A stretch of DNA of 64,000 nt from Mycolicibacterium komossense (GTDB taxonomy: Bacteria > Actinomycetota > Actinomycetes > Mycobacteriales > Mycobacteriaceae). The stretch spans positions 1-64,000 of the forward strand of contig NZ_JACKTY010000012.1 of NCBI RefSeq assembly GCF_025822605.1. The letters are read 5' to 3'. How positions within the stretch are numbered: position 1 is the stretch's first letter; each line of letters begins with the position of its first letter. Positions 41,433-49,840 of the stretch are shown here, piece by piece. Both the position numbers and the translations under genes were made by a program. The notes beneath the pieces were generated by a model that made no database searches, was not told where the DNA came from, and saw only the letters and a program-made list of their open reading frames with translations.

Positions 41433-43436
41433 CTACATTGGTGCGTTGGCCGGCTGGAACACCCCGGAGCTGTCGGACTCCTCCTCGGCGCGGATGACGT
41501 GCACCACGGCGTTGATCAACGCCAGGTGCGTGAATGCCTGCGGGAAATTACCCAGGTGGCGGCCCGTGCGGGCCTCGATTTCCTCGGCATAGAGGTGCAG
41601 CGGGCTGGCGAAGGACAGCAGGCGCTCACACAGATGACGGGCGCGGTGGATCTCGCCGATCTCCACCAGCGCCGACACCAGCCAGAATGAGCAGATCGTG
41701 AAGGTGCCCTCCTCGCCGGACAGGCCGTCGTCGGTCTCCTCGACGCGATAACGCAGGACCAGGCCGTCCTCGGTGAGCTCGTCGGCGATCGCCATCACGG
41801 TGGCCCGGATGCGCGGATCCTCCGGCGGCAGGAACCGGGTCAGCACGGCCAACAGGAGTGACGCGTCCAGCGCGTCATCGCCGTAGCGCTGGGTGAGCAC
41901 GCCGCGGGAATCCACGCCCTTGGTCAGGATGTCGGCCTTGATCTCCTCGGCGATCGCCCGCCACTGCTGGGCGTAACTCTTCTCGCCTTCGATCTCGGCC
42001 AATTTGGACCCGCGGTCGAGCGCTACCCAGCACATGATCTTGCTGGAGGTGAAGTGCTGCGGCTCGCCGCGCACCTCCCAGATGCCCCGGTCGGGTTCCT
42101 TCCAATGCTTGATCGCTTCTTCGACCTGCTCTTTGAGAACCGGCCACAACGTCTCGGGAATCTGCTCGCGGGACTTGGTGTGCAGGTATACCGAGTCGAG
42201 CATCGTGCCCCAGATATCGTGCTGCATCTGGTCGAACGCGCCGTTACCGATGCGGACCGGCCGGGAGTTGTCGTAACCGGAGAGGTGATTGAGCTCCTCC
42301 TCGACCAGGGTGCGTTCCCCGCCGACGCCGTACATCACCTGCAGGGGATGCCGCTCACCGTTGTTGGCGCCCGACACGTCGGCGATGAACGCGAAGAAAT
42401 CGTCGGCCTCGCGATCGAGGCCCAGGGTGTACAGCCCCCACAACGCAAACGTCGAGTCGCGTACCCACGCGTAGCGGTAGTCCCAGTTGCGTTCGCCCTG
42501 AGGCGTTTCCGGCAGCGACGTGGTGCTCGCCGCCAGTAGTGCGCCAGTCGGGGAGTAGGTCAGCCCCTTCAGAGTCAGCGCACTGCGCTGTAGGTACGAC
42601 CGCCACGGGTGGTCCGGGAAATCACCGATGTTGATCCATTGGCGCCAGCATTCGCTGGTCTTCCACATCTTGTCGGCGGCCTCTTCGTAGGTCTGGGGCG
42701 ACGGATGCTTCGACCAGCTCAACGCGACGAATACGTTGTCGCCCTCGGTCAGCCGGGTCCGCGCCCTGGCTTCGTGGCCCTCAAGGCCGAGCCGCAGGTT
42801 GGTGGTCAGCCGCAGCGTCGGGTGGGCGTCTGGGTCGCGGCTGGCTCGGGCGATCGCCTCGCCGTAGGCCTGCGCCGAGTACTCCCACTTCGCCGGGTTG
42901 CGGTGGTAGTCGAACGACGGCTCGCAGTTCATCACCATCTCGACGGTGCCGCTGACGCATCGCACGGTCCGAAGAAGGATGTGCTCGGCGTCCCAGTCCA
43001 TCGGGGTGCGGCGGTGGGTGCGCGAGCGTGACTCGATGTCATGCCACGGGCCCATCACCAGCGCTTCGCGCACGATGACCCATCCGGTGTGGGTCTGCCA
43101 GGTGGTCTCCAGGATCAGGCTGCCCGGTAGGTACCGGCGCGCGGCGGGAACGGACACCCCGTAGGGGCCGAGCCGGAAATGGCCGGCGCCGCGGTCGAGG
43201 ATCGCGCCGAAGACGCTGGGGGAGTCGGGCCGCGGTACGCATAACCACTCCACCGAGCCGGCCGAGGACACCAGGCAGGTGTTCTCGCAGTCGGACAGGA
43301 AGCCGTAGTCCGCGATCGGTGGAAAGGGATTGCGCAGTGCGCCCCCGCCGACGTAGGGCACCGGGGCGGTGACGGTGAACGGGGCTTCCACCACGCGGGC
43401 CGCCTGATCGTTGCCGGTTTCCGTCTCTGTCGTCAT
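41433..43436 (-). CDS. Glycoside hydrolase family 15 protein, probable trehalase
   Basis: This 667-residue protein starts at 43436 (MTTETETGNDQ); an in-frame ATG nine codons upstream is less likely. Residues about 30-250 form the N-terminal beta domain (PPIADYGFLSDCENTCLVSS, VEWLCVPRPDSPSVFG), and the (alpha/alpha)6 barrel follows with NWDYRYAWVRDSTFALWGLY, GNGAFDQMQHDIWGTMLDSV, and YGDDALDASLLLAVLTRFLP. In mycobacteria this family member (Rv2402 type) has trehalase activity, hydrolysing trehalose to glucose. It lies next to the sulfate importer, as in M. tuberculosis. No secretion signal is seen. Confidence 0.9.
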   Translation of the reverse strand: MTTETETGNDQAARVVEAPFTVTAPVPYVGGGALRNPFPPIADYGFLSDCENTCLVSSAGSVEWLCVPRPDSPSVFGAILDRGAGHFRLGPYGVSVPAARRYLPGSLILETTWQTHTGWVIVREALVMGPWHDIESRSRTHRRTPMDWDAEHILLRTVRCVSGTVEMVMNCEPSFDYHRNPAKWEYSAQAYGEAIARASRDPDAHPTLRLTTNLRLGLEGHEARARTRLTEGDNVFVALSWSKHPSPQTYEEAADKMWKTSECWRQWINIGDFPDHPWRSYLQRSALTLKGLTYSPTGALLAASTTSLPETPQGERNWDYRYAWVRDSTFALWGLYTLGLDREADDFFAFIADVSGANNGERHPLQVMYGVGGERTLVEEELNHLSGYDNSRPVRIGNGAFDQMQHDIWGTMLDSVYLHTKSREQIPETLWPVLKEQVEEAIKHWKEPDRGIWEVRGEPQHFTSSKIMCWVALDRGSKLAEIEGEKSYAQQWRAIAEEIKADILTKGVDSRGVLTQRYGDDALDASLLLAVLTRFLPPEDPRIRATVMAIADELTEDGLVLRYRVEETDDGLSGEEGTFTICSFWLVSALVEIGEIHRARHLCERLLSFASPLHLYAEEIEARTGRHLGNFPQAFTHLALINAVVHVIRAEEESDSSGVFQPANAPM

Positions 43437-43515
43437 GGGCACATCATCGACCGCCGGGACCATCGGCGTCTACTCGTGGCCGGGTGTGTTTGCCGAAGAT
43501 CGTAGGGTGGTGGCA

Positions 43516-43710
43516 ATGGACGGGTTCCTGAGTTGGTGGGATGGGGTCGAACTGTGGCTTTCGGGCCTCGGGTTCGTGTTGCAAACCGTGGTGGTGATGC
43601 CCGTCGTCCTGCTGATCGCCTACGGTGCTGCAGTGCTGCTGGATGGATCCCTCGGAAAGGTCATCGTGTTGGTGCGCTGGCTGCGCGGCAAGGACCGGTC
43701 GATCCGATGA
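43516..43710 (+). CDS. Small membrane protein (64 residues)
   Basis: The product has one long hydrophobic segment (FVLQTVVVMPVVLLIAYGAA) and a basic tail RWLRGKDRSIR. ATG 43516 lies 80 bp from the divergent GH15 gene. A similar small membrane gene (Rv2401A type) is found at this position in M. tuberculosis. Its function is unknown. The stop overlaps the next tiny gene by ATGA. Confidence 0.65.
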   Translation: MDGFLSWWDGVELWLSGLGFVLQTVVVMPVVLLIAYGAAVLLDGSLGKVIVLVRWLRGKDRSIR

Positions 43711-43793
43711 CGGGCCTACCGAAGTCGCGGGTGACGCTGGTGCTCATCGCACTGCTGGTACTCGTCCTTGTGATGTGGTTGTTCAGCCGCTGA
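43707..43793 (+). CDS. 28-residue membrane peptide
   Basis: ATG 43707 overlaps the preceding stop. The peptide is MTGLPKSR followed by a single hydrophobic helix (VTLVLIALLVLVLVMWLFSR). It is probably translated with the preceding membrane protein. Too short for a family call. Confidence 0.5.
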   Translation: MTGLPKSRVTLVLIALLVLVLVMWLFSR

Positions 43794-43845
43794 GCTGCAC
43801 CGAACCGTTAATCTGACCGTTTCAGGCGATTCACGGCAATTCTGT

Positions 43846-43851
43846 TAGGCT
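43846..43851 (+). promoter_or_regulatory. Predicted -10 element of the sulfate operon leader
   Basis: TAGGCT fits TANNNT and ends 8 bases before ATG 43859, so transcription should begin at or within a base or so of the start codon, giving a leaderless leader-peptide mRNA, as at 21869. Confidence 0.55.
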
Positions 43852-43858
43852 TCGCGCC

Positions 43859-43954
43859 ATGCACGCAGCGTCCGGCATCACAGAGGGCCACATCTTGGCC
43901 CTCATTGCCGTGGGTACTTGCGCTGTTGCAGACGTCGCTTGTTGTTGTCGCTGA
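43859..43954 (+). CDS. Cys-rich leader peptide of the sulfate importer operon
   Basis: The ORF ATG 43859 to TGA 43954 encodes 31 residues, with Cys21 and a terminal ADVACCCR run of three tgt codons. It lies 127 bp upstream of the SubI gene. Cys-rich leaders before sulfate-assimilation genes in mycobacteria cause cysteine-responsive attenuation; this one would raise importer expression when charged Cys-tRNA is scarce. It is probably leaderless, given the -10 element at 43846. Confidence 0.8.
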   Translation: MHAASGITEGHILALIAVGTCAVADVACCCR

Positions 43955-44081
43955 CCCCTTCCCGCCTGCGGTCTGGTGTCGGTTTCGGCTGTCGCGTACG
44001 CCTGAGCTGAAAATATGTCGCCTTTCCGCGAGGTCCGGATTTCGAATTCGAAAACCCCTCGATAACCAGGAAAGGTTACCC

Positions 44082-45113
44082 ATGAAGACACCCACACTGA
44101 GATGGCGCACCGCCGCGGCACTCGCCCTGACCGCGTCAGTCGTCGCGGCGTGCGGTGGCGGCGGCTCCAGTGATGTCGCGGGACAAAGTGCGGGTCCTGC
44201 CGCCGCGACAACGCTGACGCTCGTCGCTTACGCGGTGCCCGAACCCGGGTGGAGCAAGATCATTCCGGCATTCGCGGCCACGCCTGAGGGTAAGGGTGTC
44301 GCGGTCACCACCTCCTACGGCGCCTCCGGCGACCAGTCCCGTGGAGTCGTCGACGGTAAGCCCGCCGACATCGTCAACTTCTCGGTCGAGCCTGACGTCA
44401 CCCGGCTGGTGAAGGCCAACAAGGTGGACAAGGACTGGAACACCGATGCCACCAAGGGCATCCCGTTCGGTTCCGTGGTCACTCTCGTGGTCCGCAAGGG
44501 CAACCCCAAGAACATCAAGGATTGGGACGACCTGCTGCAGCCCGGCATCGAGGTGGTCAGCCCCAGCCCACTGAGCTCCGGCTCCGCCAAGTGGAATCTG
44601 CTGGCGCCGTACGCCGCCAAGAGTAACGGTGGCCAGGATCCGCAGGCCGGCCTCGACTTCGTCAGCAAGCTGGTCGGCGAGCACATCAAGACTCGGCCCG
44701 GTTCCGGACGTGAGGCCACCGACGTGTTTCTGCAGGGCACTGGTGACGTGCTGATCAGCTACGAGAACGAGGCGATCAACACCGAGCGGGCCGGTAAGCC
44801 GGTGGAGCACATCACGCCGCCGCAGACCTTCAAGATCGACAACCCGGTGGCGGTCGTCTCGACGAGCGCTCACCTCGAGCAGGCCAACGCGCTGAAAAAC
44901 TTCCTCTACACCCCCGAGGGCCAGAAGCTGTGGGCCGAGGCAGGCTTCCGGCCGGTCGATCCCACGGTGGCTGCCGACTTCGCCAGCGACTTCCCGACCC
45001 CGCAGAAGCTGTGGACCATCGAGGACCTCGGCGGCTGGAGCGCCGTTGATCCGCAGCTGTTCGACAAGGACAACGGCACCATCACGAAGATCTACAAGCA
45101 GGCCACTGGATGA
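44082..45113 (+). CDS. subI: Sulfate/thiosulfate-binding lipoprotein
   Basis: This 343-residue protein starts at ATG 44082 with a signal peptide ending in lipobox VAAC. Landmarks of the sulfate-binding family are TTSYGASGDQSRGVVDGKPA, DIVNFSVEPDVTRLVKANKV, IEVVSPSPLSSGSAKWNLLA and ALKNFLYTPEGQKLWAEAGF. It captures sulfate outside the membrane for CysT/CysW/CysA encoded next; its stop overlaps the cysT start. Order and content match the M. tuberculosis subI-cysT-cysW-cysA1 operon. Confidence 0.95.
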   Translation: MKTPTLRWRTAAALALTASVVAACGGGGSSDVAGQSAGPAAATTLTLVAYAVPEPGWSKIIPAFAATPEGKGVAVTTSYGASGDQSRGVVDGKPADIVNFSVEPDVTRLVKANKVDKDWNTDATKGIPFGSVVTLVVRKGNPKNIKDWDDLLQPGIEVVSPSPLSSGSAKWNLLAPYAAKSNGGQDPQAGLDFVSKLVGEHIKTRPGSGREATDVFLQGTGDVLISYENEAINTERAGKPVEHITPPQTFKIDNPVAVVSTSAHLEQANALKNFLYTPEGQKLWAEAGFRPVDPTVAADFASDFPTPQKLWTIEDLGGWSAVDPQLFDKDNGTITKIYKQATG

Positions 45114-45988
45114 CAGCTGTAGTCAACCCCGAAGCGAGCCGGCCCGAGTTGACCGAAGACGGTGGCTTGGGCCGGAGCTCCGGCCCGTTCCAGCGCCGCT
45201 ACGGCAGCACATCCCTGCGGGTCGGGGCCGCGACGCTGTGGCTCAGCGTCATCGTGTTGCTGCCCCTGGCCGCCATCCTGTGGCAGGCCGCCGGCGGCGG
45301 CTGGAACTCCTTCTGGTCGACAGTCACGTCGAACGCCGCCCTGGAATCCTTCCGGGTGACGCTAACCGTGTCGATCGCGGTGACGGTGGTCAACCTCTTC
45401 TTCGGCCTGCTGGTCGCCTGGGTGCTCACCCGCGACGACTTCCCTGGTAAGCGGCTGGTGGATGCTGTCATCGATCTCCCGTTCGCTCTGCCGACCATCG
45501 TTGCCAGCCTGGTGATGCTGGCGCTGTACGGGCCGAACAGCCCGATCGATCTACAGCTGCAGCACACCAAATGGGGTATCGGAGTGGCGCTGCTGTTCGT
45601 CACCCTGCCGTTCGTGGTGCGTTCGGTACAGCCGGTGCTGCTGGAACTGGACCGCGAAGTGGAGGAAGCGGCGGCATCGTTGGGCGCCAACAACGTCACC
45701 ATCTTCACCAAGGTGATCCTGCCCGCGCTGCTTCCATCGCTGCTCTCCGGCGCTGGTCTGGCGTTCTCGCGTGCCATCGGCGAATTCGGCTCCGTGGTGC
45801 TCATCGGTGGCGCCGTGCCGGGGGAGACCGAAGTGTCTTCACAGTGGATCCGCACCCTGATCGAGAATGACGACCGCACCGGTGCCGCAGCCATTTCGAT
45901 TGTGCTCCTGGTGCTTTCGTTCATCGTGTTGTTTGTGCTGCGGGCGGTCGGCTCGCGGGCGGCCCGGCGTGAGGAGCTGGCGCGGTGA
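45110..45988 (+). CDS. cysT: Sulfate ABC transporter permease CysT
   Basis: This 292-residue membrane protein has six helices after a 40-residue polar start. FPGKRLVDAVIDLPFALPTI and the EAA loop EVEEAAASLGANNVTIFTKV followed by ILPALLPSLLSG are typical of CysT/CysU. It overlaps subI (ATGA) and cysW (GTGA). It forms a heterodimeric pore with CysW. Confidence 0.95.
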   Translation: MTAVVNPEASRPELTEDGGLGRSSGPFQRRYGSTSLRVGAATLWLSVIVLLPLAAILWQAAGGGWNSFWSTVTSNAALESFRVTLTVSIAVTVVNLFFGLLVAWVLTRDDFPGKRLVDAVIDLPFALPTIVASLVMLALYGPNSPIDLQLQHTKWGIGVALLFVTLPFVVRSVQPVLLELDREVEEAAASLGANNVTIFTKVILPALLPSLLSGAGLAFSRAIGEFGSVVLIGGAVPGETEVSSQWIRTLIENDDRTGAAAISIVLLVLSFIVLFVLRAVGSRAARREELAR

Positions 45989-46797
45989 CCCTCTCGCCGG
46001 TGGTCAAGTACCTGCTGCGCTATCTCGCACTGGCGTACGTAGGGATCCTCGTCGTCGTGCCGGTGGCACTGATCCTGTGGCGCACCTTCGCGCCGGGACT
46101 TGGCGAGTTCTTCGCGTCGATCACGACCCCGGCCGCGATATCGGCGCTGGAGCTGTCGCTGTTGGTGGTGGCCATCGTCGTGCCCCTCAACGTGCTCTTT
46201 GGCGTTCCGACCGCACTTGTGTTGGCGCGCAACAAGTTTCGTGGGAAGAGCGTGCTCCAGGCGATCATCGACCTACCGTTCGCGGTGTCGCCGGTGGTCG
46301 TCGGCGTCGCTTTGATCCTGCTCTGGGGATCCGCGGGGCTGCTGGGTTTCGTGGAGACCGACCTCGGCTTCAAGATCATTTTCAGTTTCCCCGGCATCGT
46401 CCTGGCCAGCATCTTCGTCACGGTTCCGTTCGTCATCCGCGAAGTCGAACCGGTGCTGCACGAGTTGGGCACCGACCAGGAGGAAGCGTCCGCGACGCTA
46501 GGCGCCCAGTGGTGGCAGACCTTCTGGCGGATCACCCTGCCGTCGATCCGGTGGGGCCTGACCTACGGCATCGTGTTGACCATCGCCCGCACCCTCGGCG
46601 AATACGGCGCGGTGATCATGGTGTCCTCCAACCTGCCCGGCCAGTCGCAGACCATGACCTTGTTGGTGTCAGACCGCTACCTTCGGGGTAACGAATACGG
46701 TGCGTACGCCGTCTCGACGCTCCTGATGGGCGTAGCCGTGCTGGTGCTCATCGTTCAGGTGATTCTCGACGCGCGGCGCGCCCGCGCGGCAAAATAG
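45985..46797 (+). CDS. cysW: Sulfate ABC transporter permease CysW
   Basis: This 270-residue protein starts at GTG 45985, overlapping cysT. Markers are [40 protein letters not shown] (EAA loop) and [20 protein letters not shown] with TLGEYGAV. It completes the membrane pore of the sulfate importer. Confidence 0.95.
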   Translation: MTLSPVVKYLLRYLALAYVGILVVVPVALILWRTFAPGLGEFFASITTPAAISALELSLLVVAIVVPLNVLFGVPTALVLARNKFRGKSVLQAIIDLPFAVSPVVVGVALILLWGSAGLLGFVETDLGFKIIFSFPGIVLASIFVTVPFVIREVEPVLHELGTDQEEASATLGAQWWQTFWRITLPSIRWGLTYGIVLTIARTLGEYGAVIMVSSNLPGQSQTMTLLVSDRYLRGNEYGAYAVSTLLMGVAVLVLIVQVILDARRARAAK

Positions 46798-46829
46798 TGG
46801 CCTCAAATGGAACGAAGGAAATGCGAGCT

Positions 46830-47879
46830 ATGACCAACGCGATCACGGTCAGGGGCGCCAACAAGCGCTACGGCGATTTCGCCGCCTTGGACAACGTTGA
46901 CTTCGTCGTGCCGACCGGCTCGTTGACCGCACTACTTGGGCCCAGCGGCTCCGGCAAATCCACTCTGCTGCGGGCCATCGCCGGGCTGGACCAGCCGGAC
47001 ACCGGGACGATCACCATCAACGGCAAGGACGTCACGGCCGTCCCACCGCAGCGGCGCGGTATCGGGTTCGTGTTCCAGCACTACGCCGCGTTCAAACACC
47101 TCACGGTGCGCGACAACGTGGCCTTCGGGCTACGGATCCGCAAGAGGCCCAAGGCCGAAGTCAAGGACAAGGTCGACAACCTGCTGGAAGTGGTGGGGCT
47201 GGCCGGTTTTCAGACCCGTTACCCGAATCAGCTCTCCGGCGGTCAGCGCCAGCGGATGGCGCTGGCCCGGGCACTGGCGGTCGATCCGGAGGTGTTGTTG
47301 CTCGACGAGCCGTTCGGCGCACTCGATGCCAAGGTCCGTGAGGATCTGCGGGCCTGGCTGCGCCGGCTGCACGACGAGGTCCATGTCACCACCGTGCTGG
47401 TCACCCACGATCAGGCCGAAGCACTCGACGTCGCCGACCGGATCGCGGTGCTCAACAAGGGCCGCGTCGAGCAGGTCGGCAGCCCCAACGAGGTCTATGA
47501 CGCGCCCGCGAATGCGTTCGTCATGTCGTTCCTCGGTACGGTCTCGTCGCTGAACGGAATCCTGGTGCGGCCCCATGATATTCGCGTGGGCCGCAATCCT
47601 GAGATGGCGATTGCCGCCGGGGACGGGACCGCGGAATCCACCGGTGTGACGAAGGCGACCATCGACCGCGTCGCCATCCTCGGCTTCGAAGTGCGAGTCG
47701 AGATGACCAGTGCCACCACCGGCACCCCGTTCACCGCTCAGATCACTCGCGGTGACGTCGAGGCGCTCGGCTTGAAAGAGGGGGACACGGTCTACGTCCG
47801 CGCCACCCGGGTGCCGTCCATCTCGGGCAGCCTGCAGGTGCCTGCCGCGAACGAGGCCGACCAGCTCACCAAAGCCTGA
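46830..47879 (+). CDS. cysA: Sulfate ABC transporter ATPase CysA
   Basis: This 349-residue protein has Walker [11 protein letters not shown]-loop [20 protein letters not shown], signature [15 protein letters not shown], Walker [13 protein letters not shown], and a C-terminal regulatory/TOBE-like domain with [16 protein letters not shown] 46830 was chosen because gaagga lies about 10 bp upstream; GTG 46797 and ATG 46821 are alternatives. It is convergent with the hypothetical at 47883 with only 3 bp between stops. Confidence 0.95.
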   Translation: MTNAITVRGANKRYGDFAALDNVDFVVPTGSLTALLGPSGSGKSTLLRAIAGLDQPDTGTITINGKDVTAVPPQRRGIGFVFQHYAAFKHLTVRDNVAFGLRIRKRPKAEVKDKVDNLLEVVGLAGFQTRYPNQLSGGQRQRMALARALAVDPEVLLLDEPFGALDAKVREDLRAWLRRLHDEVHVTTVLVTHDQAEALDVADRIAVLNKGRVEQVGSPNEVYDAPANAFVMSFLGTVSSLNGILVRPHDIRVGRNPEMAIAAGDGTAESTGVTKATIDRVAILGFEVRVEMTSATTGTPFTAQITRGDVEALGLKEGDTVYVRATRVPSISGSLQVPAANEADQLTKA

Positions 47880-47882
47880 CTG

Positions 47883-48623
47883 TCACCGCGGTGGGTCGCC
47901 GCGCCAGCTGAAACTGTTGACGTACTTGGCCATATCCATCGCCAACATGAAGTTGGCACCGGAGGGGTGCCCGCTGCCGTAGTCGGGGCTGAACTCGTGG
48001 AACGGTCCTGCCGCTGCGGCGATCAGCGCATAATCGTTCTTCACTGCGGCCATGACCAGCACCCGCAGCCGGATCGGATCACCGGTGGTACCCGCCTTGT
48101 AGACATCGGCGATGACGCCGTATCCGAGTTGATATCCCACCTGCGCGTTGGGGATCTCGTAGTCGGTCGTAGCGTCGGGAAAGCTGTCACTGATGACATC
48201 GTCAACGACCTGACGCGATGTCCGGCCGGCGGCAGGCCGGCCGAACAGACGAAGTGTGCCACCGTCACCGGCGTGCAGTTCCAACACCACCCCGTCGGGT
48301 TGCAGAGTGCTCTCGTAGGCCGTCCCCGCCGGGGGGTAGGACACCGCGAATTCACCGTCGGCGGAGGTGAACCGGGGATTCGTGGTGACCGGTTGACCGA
48401 TCGGGGGACGTCCGCAGTGAGGGGGACACGTGTAGTTCGCGGGCGGCGGCGTCAGCCAGAGCGACAGTCCGATCGTGGCCGCCACGACGAGCACCAGGGC
48501 GGTGCCCAACATCGCGAGCAGCCGAGCCGGCGAGGTGTGGCGGACCGGATCCGCGCGATAGGTCGCGTCGGGAACAGACCGGCCCGGCCTCAGTGGAGAC
48601 GGGGTCTTGGGGGCAGGGTTCAT
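47883..48623 (-). CDS. Membrane-anchored hypothetical protein (246 residues)
   Basis: A proline-rich cytoplasmic start of about 35 residues is followed by one membrane segment (LAMLGTALVLVVAATIGLSL) and an extracytoplasmic domain that begins with a short CPPHC pair. The domain contains FAVSYPPAGTAYESTLQPDG, VVLELHAGDGGTLRLFGRPA and a FSPDYGSGHPSGANFMLA tail, features of mycobacterial secreted PsbP-like or lipoprotein-like folds. It overlaps the zinc-ribbon protein gene by ATGA. Function unknown. Confidence 0.75.
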   Translation of the reverse strand: MNPAPKTPSPLRPGRSVPDATYRADPVRHTSPARLLAMLGTALVLVVAATIGLSLWLTPPPANYTCPPHCGRPPIGQPVTTNPRFTSADGEFAVSYPPAGTAYESTLQPDGVVLELHAGDGGTLRLFGRPAAGRTSRQVVDDVISDSFPDATTDYEIPNAQVGYQLGYGVIADVYKAGTTGDPIRLRVLVMAAVKNDYALIAAAAGPFHEFSPDYGSGHPSGANFMLAMDMAKYVNSFSWRGDPPR

Positions 48624-49840
48624 GGACCTTCGGGGGCCGAGCCGGCCGGAACGGGGCGGTTGGCGCGTCGCGCCTTCCGCGATGATCGCGATGCCGCACC
48701 CGCTGCGACGCCGCAGTTGACGCAGTACGCGCGGTCGGGGACCACGTGAGTGCACTGGGGGCAGAGCACCGGCTGGTCGGGGGTGGTGTCCGGTGCTGCT
48801 TCCCCGAGAACCGTGCTGTGCAACACGATCCGCAACACCAGCAGCGCCACCACGGTGATCGCGGCGTACAGCCCGACGATCTCGGCGTACGGGATCCACA
48901 TGTAGTCGATGCCGTTCTGCCCGATGTACGTGAGTGCTGCGACGGTGATGGCGAAGACCGGCGAGGTGACGATGTACCTGCGGCGGGCGGGGGTGGGGTC
49001 CGTTCGCCGCTTGAACCAGAGCGTCGCACCGATCAGGCCGCCGATCGCGACTGCGGTCAGAGGGGCGGCGACGCCGCGGACCACCGCGGTAGCGAATAGC
49101 GCATCCGAGGGAAAGTCCTTGGCTACCAACCCGTTCGAGAACTGCGATGCCTGTTGGGTGATGGTCCCGGCCGCGGTGAAGAACAGTGCGCTGACCGCGC
49201 CGATCGCGTATCCGTCCAAGGCTTCCCTGACGTCGGGGCGCCAGATCCGCACCGCGACGGCCGGGATCAGCATCAGCACCACGCCACCGATGGGAATCAG
49301 GACGAGGTTGATCAACTGCTCCGGTGGGGTCATCGGGGTGCCGAGCACGTCGTCATAGGTGACGGACCAGATGGCATTGAGGGTGAATGACCAGCCGGTC
49401 CCGATCGCCGCAGCGAGGAAAGCGACCGCAGCGAGAGAACTGACGGACATGTCCTCGAACGCATCCGTTTCTTTGAGATAGACACCGAATAGCAGCGGTA
49501 GTCCGAGGGCACTGATGCCGATCAGCGGCGGCTGCCAGTGCAGGAACGCGAAAACCGCTAGCAGAACGCCCAGCGCCAGCACACCGGTTCGGAATGCCCA
49601 CCGAGATCGGCAGGGCAGGCGGGGAAATACCGAGGTGACTACCCAGGGGCGGACGACGTGTTGATCTGGTGCCACGGAATATGATCCGAGCCGCAGACTC
49701 GCTGGTCCGTCACCGTGGTGCCGCACCAAACTCGCACCACAGTCACCACAGAATTCGGCCGATGGGACGTCCCGACCGCAGGTGTGACATGACGTGTCGG
49801 GTAACGACTCCCAGTCGGCTACGGAATCGTCGGAGCTCAT
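48620..49840 (-). CDS. Multi-pass membrane protein with zinc ribbons at both ends
   Basis: This 406-residue protein has CHTCGRDVPSAEFCGDCG near residues 18-35 and CPQCTHVVPDRAYCVNCG near 365-382: two zinc ribbons of CxxC-CxxC type flanking seven or eight membrane segments. Such paired ribbons are found in scaffold or regulatory membrane proteins of actinobacteria. The first ATG is 49840, overlapping the sedolisin stop (ATGA). The three genes 51477-47883 form one operon. Function unknown. Confidence 0.8.
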   Translation of the reverse strand: MSSDDSVADWESLPDTSCHTCGRDVPSAEFCGDCGASLVRHHGDGPASLRLGSYSVAPDQHVVRPWVVTSVFPRLPCRSRWAFRTGVLALGVLLAVFAFLHWQPPLIGISALGLPLLFGVYLKETDAFEDMSVSSLAAVAFLAAAIGTGWSFTLNAIWSVTYDDVLGTPMTPPEQLINLVLIPIGGVVLMLIPAVAVRIWRPDVREALDGYAIGAVSALFFTAAGTITQQASQFSNGLVAKDFPSDALFATAVVRGVAAPLTAVAIGGLIGATLWFKRRTDPTPARRRYIVTSPVFAITVAALTYIGQNGIDYMWIPYAEIVGLYAAITVVALLVLRIVLHSTVLGEAAPDTTPDQPVLCPQCTHVVPDRAYCVNCGVAAGAASRSSRKARRANRPVPAGSAPEGP

